NCBI GenBank assembly: GCA_000695325.1
Contig: AVPN01000159.1
Span: 59,946 to 83,609, forward strand
Reading direction: 5' to 3'
Origin: Pleurobrachia bachei
Lineage: Eukaryota; Ctenophora; Tentaculata; Cydippida; Pleurobrachiidae
Length of the DNA stretch: 23,664 nucleotides
The first letter of the stretch is position 1. Every line of letters begins with the position of its first letter. The position numbers and the translations under genes are program-made. Of this stretch, positions 20,317 to 23,664 are shown piece by piece. The notes under the pieces are model-generated. The model was not told the origin of the DNA, did no database searches, and was given only the letters and a program-made list of their open reading frames with translations.

Positions 20317-22180
20317 GAGACAGGGAAAATAGGAGCAGGATAAGTTGAGACAAGGTTGTTTCTGCAACCGTATTCGCTTTGCTAATGCATTCTGCAAATT
20401 TACTGGAAGGTGGAATTACAGGGCACTATAATGTAGTATCCTGCAATGGAAAACAGGTCAACCATTCCTGTAAGCGGGGGTATAACAACAATCGAGAGGC
20501 GCTTCAATACAAACCCGCATGGCACATAGTACACTGATACAGCTGAAGTGAGAGAGAGAGAGTGTTTGCGTGTGTTGCAGTACACTATTAAACCATTAGA
20601 ATAGCCGTGACTCAAAATATATAAACCATATTTAAATTTCTTTCCTGTTTCTCAGTATCCTGTCTCTCTCCTCCCTGTTTCTATTTATCCCGGTTTCGTC
20701 AGGGGTAGTTTATACCACAACTCAGCGTCATATAGCGCCTTATTGGCTGCAGTTAACCACATAGGTGGTAATGTGGTACACTTATATTTTATAGCAGTGC
20801 AGCATAAACCGGGGCGGTGTGTAACTTAGGCGGCAGAAGCCTGATAAACCTAATAAAGTAGTACACCCACCACGCCCCATAACAACCATAAACCCTTGTC
20901 AGCGCCCTATCCCTCGTGAGTGCGCGCGCACCCTATGGCGGTTTGAGCCGCGCGGCCGTGCGCCTCACAACATCTCTTCCCACCACTTGTTTGGGGTTTG
21001 TTCCCGCGCCCTCCGTATATTCGGACTCTACCCGGGGTTTCAAAAACTGGACTACCGGAGCGGGGAAATTAGGGCGGTGATACAACCCTAAATAGGGGGG
21101 GGGGGGGTATCGTACCTATATTGTTGACATGGGTGTTTCGAGCGAAGGTCCGGCTATCAAACTTTGGGGAAGTATTTGCTGTGTTGTCTTCTTTTCCCTG
21201 TGAAATACACACATTGTCAGCCTATCAAGGCACATATATAATGTTGAAATGAGGGGGATATATCACATATCATGTTTACCGGGGGTGAGGTGTCACCAAT
21301 GTTGTTCAGTAGGTTCGTGTCGTAGTCTTTGCTGAACACTGCAAGAGGGAGTTGAGTTAGAGGGGGTAGTAGAGGGGAGGTAACGATCGGAAATCCGGTA
21401 TTTTCATTACATCGGTTTTAGACTAGGATCGGGTAATGGAGAGGGTAAAGTGAACTTAGTAAACTAAGGGTGTATGATAAGTTGTAATAGTTGTAAGAGA
21501 CGCATGTTTGTTCATATTCAGTGAATGACTATGACATAATTACTATCCTTTTCTGTACATGCATGTTGTCACTTGTCAGTAAGTGTTCCCTCTCTCCCCT
21601 ACATCTCTCCATCTCTTCTCTCGGTGTAAGAGTGCTTTCTGCCTGAGCCGGTGTCATGTTCAGTGCGTGTTTGTCAGTATCTAGTGAGTAGTCTGACAGA
21701 GTGTGAGTGTATGTGTGTGTACCTATTGTCTACTGAATACAAAGACACCAGCCATTATTCTAATGAGTGTTAGAGTGAGTGGTCCGTGTCCTTAGTGTGT
21801 ACTGTTCCATAAGCTGTGAGGGACTGTGAGAGAGCCAGGTGTTCTAGACCACGAGAGAGTGTTCTATGAGTGTATATTTTTTATGTTTTGATAAGACATG
21901 TGTCACGTGTACACTATACTGAAACGAGTAACACTGTGTAAGAATGTCTAACACACTGTGTAACACGTGTAACGTATAACGTGTAACGTGTAGAGACTAA
22001 AGAGTTACCTTCACTGCTCCCAAACTGATCAGAGACCCGGCCACCATTGGGTAGTGGTACACAAGGGGCACAGCATTGGCACAACTTATCAAACAAGCTT
22101 TCTACCGTGTCAGTGGCCCTCCCGCCCCCACCCAATCGCGTATACCCCGAAATGGTTGGAACCACGGAGAAACAATCTTG
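4317..22180 (-). CDS. Octapeptide-repeat TACC-family gene (whole model)
   Basis: Proposed exons, 5' to 3' on the minus strand: 22180-22009, 21338-21280, 21197-21116, 17326-12119, 11874-11741, 11479-11439, 7546-7498, 7149-7087, 6613-6485, 6381-6154, 5566-5438, 5334-5107, 4893-4787, 4618-4498, 4397-4317 (stop). Every junction has AG/GT ends and a matching phase. From the ATG at 17324 the frame is 2171 codons plus stop; the three 5' exons add 105 open codons with no start, so further exons probably lie upstream. Layout from that ATG: basic disordered head 1-116, 200 octads 117-1716, linker to about 1831, coiled coil 1832-2171 ending in a TACC domain. TACC proteins act at centrosomes and spindles with XMAP215/ch-TOG and Aurora A; a role here is inferred. 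The 5' exons and the splice across the 3.9-kb intron are the least certain parts. Confidence 0.75.
4498..4618 (-). CDS. TACC gene, penultimate coding exon
   Basis: Acceptor ATATACAG, donor GTAAAT, 121 bp. The first base completes an Ala codon from the previous exon, then 40 residues of Glu/Lys-rich coiled coil follow (ANSKIEMTSVEYEKEK…). This corresponds to the stretch of TACC domains after the EEKL-x-A-N-E-E-I segment. It ends in phase 0, as the last exon needs. Confidence 0.85.
4787..4893 (-). CDS. TACC gene, core TACC-domain exon
   Basis: Acceptor CTCTTCCAG, donor GTAAGT, 107 bp (35 codons plus two bases). The residues REDELEEKIRGYIADL followed by ALKEECESKLEA align without gaps to the vertebrate TACC pattern in which NEExLKKC, YLARI, ALKxHAEEKL follow one another. 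The preceding exon supplies the DLHKRYDRAREII segment, equivalent to DLFKRYEKxKEVI. Confidence 0.88.
5107..5334 (-). CDS. TACC gene, coiled-coil exon A2
   Basis: Acceptor TTTAATACAG, donor GTAGGT, 228 bp, phase 0 at both ends. The 76 residues (EIALQNLKVLMSLNNEY… to …REIINQMRM) are a continuous coiled coil whose end forms the start of the TACC-domain match. It differs from exon B2 by one synonymous base (GCA against GCC). Confidence 0.87.
5438..5566 (-). CDS. TACC gene, coiled-coil exon A1
   Basis: Acceptor TTGTTGCAG, donor GTGAGT, 129 bp, phase 0 at both ends. It encodes 43 residues beginning WSLEKKGIEDIAESKAQEII and ending DESAEG. It is identical by eye to exon B1 at 6485-6613. Confidence 0.85.
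5773..5942. mobile_element. Foldback/MITE-like element with 61-bp inverted ends
   Basis: The left arm 5773-5833 and right arm 5882-5942 are inverted copies with two mismatches; the loop is 48 bp. It is flanked by AATTAGTC (5765-5772) and AATTAGTT (5943-5950), a near-perfect 8-bp direct repeat that fits a target-site duplication. The equivalent end of the other duplicate (6812-6819) has AATTAGTT without the element, an empty site. It has no coding capacity. An 8-bp duplication is typical of hAT elements, but the ends do not show a clear hAT motif, so the superfamily is open. Confidence 0.8.
6154..6381 (-). CDS. TACC gene, coiled-coil exon B2
   Basis: Same 76 residues as exon A2, with the same acceptor and a GTAGGT donor. 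Being phase 0 at both ends, it can be included with A2, skipped, or used in its place without breaking the frame. Confidence 0.8.
6485..6613 (-). CDS. TACC gene, coiled-coil exon B1
   Basis: Same 43 residues as exon A1, GTGAGT donor, phase 0 at both ends. With B2 it adds a second copy of a 119-residue coiled-coil block ahead of the TACC core. Confidence 0.8.
7087..7149 (-). CDS. TACC gene, small linker exon
   Basis: Acceptor ATACCACACAG, donor GTAGAA, 63 bp, phase 0 at both ends, encoding RYSESEVQGLVERARREESD plus K. The helical, charged composition runs on into exon B1. It is short, so splice-site and phase fit are the only support. Confidence 0.65.
7160..7275. repeat. Four-copy tandem repeat, ~25 bp
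   Basis: Imperfect copies of ACACATGAACTTAGGTTATA sit just upstream (minus-strand sense) of the acceptor of the 7087-7149 exon. The last copy is degenerate (ACGCATAAAC). Confidence 0.85.
7498..7546 (-). CDS. TACC gene, small linker exon
   Basis: Acceptor CCTCCCCAAAG, donor GTATAG (weak), 49 bp. Its first base completes the AG left by the 11439-11479 exon to give Arg, followed by SDYDSINKEQNTTTDK. Support is phase and splice-site fit. The 3.9-kb intron before it holds the MAP10-like gene, and additional small exons in that interval cannot be excluded. Confidence 0.5.
7577..7642. repeat. GA microsatellite
   Basis: About 50 bp of pure GA followed by degenerate GA/AAAG. It lies in the large intron of the TACC gene. 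Confidence 0.95.
7966..8253. repeat. Two-copy direct repeat, ~90 bp
   Basis: 7966-8054 and 8161-8253 share about 90 bp from ATCGCCATGAATCATTTTTT to CACTAAGGATCGCA with few differences. A third shared piece, CAAGCCACTTTTGTGACCC, follows the first copy at 8055 and reappears at 8343. Together with the motif at 8254-8501 this is a scrambled, repeat-derived block upstream of the MAP10-like gene. Confidence 0.9.
8254..8339. repeat. Flanking repeat R1 (left, partial)
   Basis: A copy of the TTTTTGAAATTTTAAAATTTC…GAAAATTGTGTTTT motif. It starts like R3 but lacks the final CAAAAATTTTCCACTTAGCA. Confidence 0.9.
8403..8501. repeat. Flanking repeat R2 (left)
   Basis: About 99 bp matching R3 with a few substitutions. 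It contains the 16-bp palindrome GAAATTTTAAAATTTC and ends CCACTTAGCA. It lies 178 bp before the MAP10-like start codon. Confidence 0.92.
8679..10397 (+). CDS. MAP10-like microtubule-associated protein, intronless
   Basis: 572 residues from the first in-frame ATG. The N-terminal ~185 residues match what I recall of the MAP10 (KIAA1383) head: LFSIEVFVRKI at 4-14, AVSFRLLDFP at 25-34, a VFNRGKSCLFPL core at 74-85, PLYVVLID at 98-105 and FLGSVGVSL at 113-121. Then come an acidic tract (about 202-247), a Pro/Lys-rich basic tract (about 355-385), a KYGLTNSYILRLNRLGP segment (390-406) resembling a conserved MAP10 C-terminal motif, and a Pro/Tyr-rich tail (about 488-525). Human MAP10 binds and stabilises microtubules and is needed for cytokinesis; it is longer (about 900 residues) and, as I recall, also single-exon. 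A CCTCTCTAG just before the ATG could be the acceptor of a 5' UTR intron. The stop codon falls inside a flanking repeat (R3). The gene is antisense within an intron of the TACC gene. Confidence 0.85.
   Translation: MEELFSIEVFVRKIYDISGDCHLPAVSFRLLDFPVQTVNITDPDRITKIRNKISQNPSSISDLQRLKNSEGEIVFNRGKSCLFPLTFEEAHSQLKQLPLYVVLIDTALPAPSFLGSVGVSLVRTMNNLSDRLATTGPGSICSDKLRSSHVIRNMMGVRVAKVALEIKLYYYGHNLTHHLPHLTGAVQMSRPGSEAVVDRTSELFESVEGEESGVGEGEEENNDVEEGEIVDLESLQPEEEVEDSEIIIPSRNPPPLFYEAPPATQPPPSTKPTKRIQIHKPERVRSKSGEKENPSDIQLEKLLKLQTPEPEQQQIMSLDGPYNPKRFDLIRAVLTELTYLTDFLDPGLESRGERKGTTPKPPHRPTPPRAPRKVPVTKKAPSSGGTGRTKYGLTNSYILRLNRLGPERAREVLSKHVGKRKDTPPVDEDKTEPVNRAEVRARAGPILVDTECQTENPKVAWQDRSLFQSQQHPAHQPQLIQAGTTPFSPVQLQGTVPILYNPYPTGPYPYPTQSYPPYTGSPTPQLRQPTTEASPTPVGQQSIGNMTMDQVVAAMQALLPSSNAPPSTNTSF
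10391..10494. repeat. Flanking repeat R3 (right, full length)
   Basis: A 104-bp direct copy of R2/R1, starting at the last codons of the MAP10-like gene. The TGA at 10395-10397 is part of the repeat. Confidence 0.93.
10498..11430. other. Intronic sequence, no gene seen
   Basis: AT-rich with GA-rich simple sequence at about 11125-11185 and 11270-11340. No exon with splice signals and a matching phase was found on the minus strand, and no long frame on either strand looks real. Confidence 0.5.
11370..11402. repeat. Perfect 15-bp hairpin near a splice donor
   Basis: AACTCTATCAAAGTG, a 3-nt TAA loop, and the exact complement. It sits 36 bp downstream (minus-strand sense) of the 11439-11479 exon. 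Confidence 0.9.
11439..11479 (-). CDS. TACC gene, linker exon
   Basis: Acceptor TTCCTTTCAG, donor GTAAGG, 41 bp. It encodes PTKDPVKESNSNG and leaves AG for the next codon. It accepts phase 0 from the 11741-11874 exon. Polar, probably disordered linker. Confidence 0.65.
11632..11732. mobile_element. 101-bp MITE inserted at a splice donor
   Basis: The inverted ends CAAGAACCGACCGAA (11632-11646) and TTCGGTCGGTTCCTG (11718-11732) match at 14 of 15 positions. They are flanked by 11-bp direct repeats CCGCTTACCAG (11621-11631 and 11733-11743). It is non-coding, with a CACGTG in the middle. A duplication of 9-11 bp would suit Mutator-like elements. The duplicated target contains the 5' splice site of the adjacent exon (CTG|GTAAGCGG on the minus strand). 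Confidence 0.85.
11741..11874 (-). CDS. TACC gene, exon after the octad exon
   Basis: Acceptor CGCGGTCTCAG, donor GTAAGC, 134 bp. Two bases complete a Thr codon begun in the octad exon, then 44 residues follow, including SDIQREVASEVPESPVDNL and ending HLPIPSKL. It is Ser/Pro/Glu-rich and likely disordered. Its donor lies inside the MITE target duplication, so a second identical donor exists at 11628/11629. Using that one would add 112 nt and reach a stop after 11 codons. Confidence 0.7.
12119..17324 (-). CDS. Giant octapeptide-repeat exon (200 octads)
   Basis: Open for 5.2 kb from the ATG at 17324 to a GTGAGT donor. The exon may begin at 17326, where an AG acceptor precedes TC-ATG. Unspliced, the frame would continue to a stop at 12072. 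Residues 1-116 are a basic head rich in Gly, Ala, Arg, Ser and Thr with many RG and TPS-type words. Residues 117-1716 divide without a single gap into 200 units of eight: Leu at position 1 in about 171 units by hand count (Met, Phe, Val or Ile in most others), Ser/Asp/Pro at 2, often Pro at 3, Val/Thr/Ile at 5, Ile/Leu/Val at 6, commonly Glu-Lys or a Thr or Gln at 7-8. Ser/Asp-Pro-x-x is a helix N-cap pattern, so each octad may be one short helix in a solenoid (inference). Units 185-192 carry Lys at position 4 and are strongly basic. I know of no named eukaryotic family with this repeat. Confidence 0.9.
15268..18070. repeat. 2.8-kb tandem duplication, copy 1
   Basis: Covers the first 71 octads of the full-length exon, the basic head and 0.74 kb upstream of the ATG, ending CCTAATAAAGT. 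It recurs at 18071-20859. The length difference of 14 bp is explained by a 12-bp in-frame difference in the head and a TA difference just upstream of the ATG. Confidence 0.97.
17327..18070. other. Sequence upstream of the full octad exon (intron or promoter)
   Basis: Contains GA microsatellites (about 17440-17530), a CAGCAGCAGCAG run and an AT-rich part. No exon is supported. On the minus strand it ends TTGCTGTTTTGTGAAAG, a usable acceptor in the right phase for the 21116-21197 exon. The same sequence is present at 20118-20859 with no substitution that I can find. Confidence 0.6.
18061..20115 (-). pseudogene. Truncated duplicate of the octad exon (71 octads)
   Basis: Starts at the ATG equivalent to that of the full exon. 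It encodes the same basic head, four residues shorter, then exactly 71 octads with no indel, and stops after L-T-L-Y at a TAG made by the duplication junction. About 24 amino-acid changes separate it from copy 1 (roughly 3.5%); in the terminal 300 bp I count 18 base changes of which only two alter a residue. An open frame with mostly silent change argues that it was or is translated, so 'pseudogene' means truncated here. It lies between the 5' exons and the full exon, where it could act as an alternative terminal exon giving a short protein without the TACC domain. An assembly artefact is also possible. Confidence 0.75.
18071..20859. repeat. 2.8-kb tandem duplication, copy 2
   Basis: Direct copy of 15268-18070. 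The junction at 18070/18071 joins CCTAATAAAGT to GTCAGCAGGGAG; only GT is shared at the break. The right end at 20859 passes into unique sequence. Confidence 0.97.
20860..21115. other. GC/CpG-rich stretch, no exon seen
   Basis: About 20895-21070 is unusually rich in CG dinucleotides (GTGCGCGCGCAC, GCCGCGCGGCCG) for this window, and a G run follows at about 21095-21107. In the proposed model it is intron between the 21116 exon and the octad exons. It could instead be a CpG-type promoter giving transcripts that start near the octad ATGs. Confidence 0.4.
21116..21197 (-). CDS. Proposed 5' exon of the octad-TACC gene
   Basis: Acceptor TGTATTTCACAG, donor GTACGA, 82 bp. It encodes GKEDNTANTSPKFDSRTFAR then NTHVNNI and leaves one G. 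That G plus the TC before the octad ATG gives Val in frame. The two alternative octad copies offer the same acceptor. Confidence 0.5.
21280..21338 (-). CDS. Proposed 5' exon of the octad-TACC gene
   Basis: Acceptor CTCCCTCTTGCAG with a long pyrimidine tract, donor GTAAAC, 59 bp. Two bases complete a Val codon, then FSKDYDTNLLNNIGDTSPP follows in phase 0 with the next exon. Polar, probably disordered. Confidence 0.55.
22009..22180 (-). CDS. Proposed 5' exon with a Cys cluster
   Basis: Acceptor CCCACAACATAG, donor GTAACT, 172 bp, phase 0 in and one base out, matching the next exon. The product contains a Gly run, then ESLFDKLCQCCAPCVPLPNG, with four Cys in seven residues, and ends DQFGSSE. No initiator Met is present, so it is either an internal exon or a wrongly bounded one. 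The acceptor lies in the first of three similar ~40-bp units. Confidence 0.45.
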
Positions 22181-22265
22181 CTATGTTGTGGGAAGGGATG
22201 GGAATATGAGAAACAATGTTGCTATATTGTGGGAAGAAAAACACTGTTGCTATGTGTAGGAAGGG
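22169..22265. repeat. Three imperfect ~40-bp repeats
   Basis: AAACAATCTTGCTATGTTGTGGGAAG and two variants follow one another. On the minus strand each carries a CTTCCC…CATAG or similar, so acceptor-like sequence is repeated. Confidence 0.75.
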
Positions 22266-22309
22266 AAGGGGAGAACAGGACTTCAGGAGTAGAGGATTGG
22301 GATATGTTC

Positions 22310-22733
22310 TAAGGACAGTACAGTATAAAGAAGAGAGAATGTATAACACCTGTTGACTTGGAGATTATATTCAATCACACCCTGAGGCTATTCCATTACT
22401 CTCGTCTCTTTTTATAACATACGTATTACGTATATTCTATCATTCCTTACATTTACAATAATCTCCTCGACCCACTACTATGTTCAAACTCTCTCATTAT
22501 CATTATCTTCTCACAACTTATATCCTTTATCATCTCTCCCTCTCTTACAATTTATTCTTCATTCTCTCTCTCTCCCTCTCACATCTCATTCTTTATTCTC
22601 TCTCCTCCAACAAGAGTGTGCAGCATGTACTGTGCCGATTAGAACTCCTCTCTCTCGTGTTCTATATCGGGACCTATCACACACACACACACACACTATG
22701 GCCAAGTTCCAAGTGACATGTTTAGTAATATTT
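22310..22733. other. Low-complexity region, no gene seen
   Basis: Pyrimidine-rich (TCTC/CATT) with a CA microsatellite at about 22677-22697. No exon is supported on either strand. Confidence 0.5.
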
Positions 22734-22818
22734 TCATGTCACACCGGACGTTAACAACTGAGAGGTGTGTTCAGAGGAGTAACAAAATTGGTTTATATTC
22801 GGGTCGGGGGCCATGCCA

Positions 22819-22864
22819 GGCCTCGAACCAGCAGAGAAGTATATGACTACCACCCAACTACCAG
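22819..22864 (-). repeat. Possible tRNA-derived (SINE-like) fragment
   Basis: On the minus strand GGTTCGAGGCC resembles a Pol III B box, and GTAGTTGGGTGGTAG upstream resembles a tRNA D-arm/A box. The spacing between them is about 15 nt shorter than in a tRNA, so this is not a functional tRNA and may be chance. Confidence 0.25.
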
Positions 22865-22922
22865 CAAAACGGTTACAGTCCAGAGATAGCTGACTTCTAC
22901 CGGGACAACAAAACATTTTCAA

Positions 22923-23600
22923 TCACTGCAAATAACATATCATCTATGTAGCCCTGCAAAGTATACACCTCATGAGATGAATACTGAACACCCACCGGCC
23001 ACCACGCCTAACTAAAGCAGTCCCTCTCAAAATGAATAACTAACTCACATACACCCATTGGAGTGCTCACCCAAGCAAGTGAAGCAACAAACACAAAGCA
23101 AGACGAGAAAGAGAAGCGAATAATTATCCCAAGCAAAGATTCTACTCATTTGCTTCCCTTCTCTTTCTCTGTGTAATTTCTCGCGCTCCCCCTCTCTCTC
23201 TGTGATTTATCGCTTATTCGCTCCTTTGTAATCTTCTCTCCCATCTTGCACTGCGACATCATCATCGTCTCTTTCTACCACTCAAATTGCAAGTCTAATC
23301 ACCGCATGACTAAAAGACGTCAAATCAATAAATTAGACATGCATAATCTATCAATACCTTTCACTCTCATTACCTCACACATTATTATAATCTAACTCAT
23401 CTCAAAGTGAACTTATGTAACATCTAATATCCCATTCCCGACTCCCCCTCTTCCCACATCCCCGCAATCTCACAAGTAGAAGACAAAATGTAGGGGCAGT
23501 ACTGAAAAGGAATCCCACGCAAAGATATTAGCTACGATTTGCCAGTGCTTCTCTGCGAGATAAAACTAGACGGATGATGGAAAATGATGCGGATAGAGAA
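22923..23600. other. Unassigned right flank
   Basis: AT-rich sequence with scattered CTCTC tracts. No supported gene, no strong repeat. Confidence 0.45.

Positions 23601-23664
<64 letters not shown>
23598..23664. repeat. GA microsatellite at the window end
   Basis: Pure GAGA from about 23606 to the end; it continues beyond the window. Confidence 0.97.

Noticed and set aside
22819-22864. A functional tRNA gene on the minus strand
   Set aside because: A-box to B-box distance is too short and no acceptor stem can be paired.
23071-23149. Minus-strand ATG with 26 hydrophobic residues (MSRIFAWDNYS…) before a GTGAGC, like a signal-peptide exon
   Set aside because: It ends in phase 1, whereas the next proposed exon (22180) needs phase 0; joining them gives a stop. 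Retained only as a curiosity.

Overview
The window reads as nuclear DNA of an animal with a compact, repeat-studded genome. Coding regions are split by short GT-AG introns, and the two recognisable gene families (TACC and MAP10) are animal microtubule and centrosome proteins. A sponge or other early-branching metazoan is my guess. Nothing in the sequence proves the phylum, and nothing looks bacterial.

Layout. 1-1020: a perfect GACA/GATA satellite. 1026-2310: four phase-compatible plus-strand exons of an extracellular, N-glycosylated protein fragment. 2311-3783: hairpins and a 35-copy, 24-bp minisatellite. 4317-22180: one long minus-strand gene, read right to left, which dominates the window. 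Three small 5' exons (22180-21116) can splice to a giant exon (17326-12119) encoding a basic Gly/Ala/Arg/Ser/Thr-rich head and then exactly 200 uninterrupted eight-residue repeats of the form L-[SDP]-x-x-[VT]-[IL]-x-x. Eleven further exons (11874 down to 4317) encode a linker and a C-terminal coiled coil that I recognise as a TACC domain, ending in the ICDxL signature. All exon phases join, giving 2171 residues from the ATG at 17324, or at least 2276 with the 5' exons.

The locus has been reshaped several times. (a) A 2.8-kb tandem duplication (15268-18070 and 18071-20859) copied the upstream intron or promoter plus the first 71 octads. The extra copy ends in a new stop and lies between the 5' exons and the full exon. 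(b) A two-exon block of the coiled coil (119 codons) is tandemly duplicated in frame, with a foldback element at the junction. (c) A small inverted-repeat element landed on the splice donor of the exon after the octads and duplicated that donor.

Inside a 3.9-kb intron of this gene, on the opposite strand, is an intronless gene at 8679-10397 for a MAP10-like microtubule-associated protein, bracketed by about 100-bp direct repeats. Host and nested gene both belong to microtubule or centrosome families. The main novelty is the octapeptide-solenoid/TACC fusion, which I do not know from any described TACC protein.
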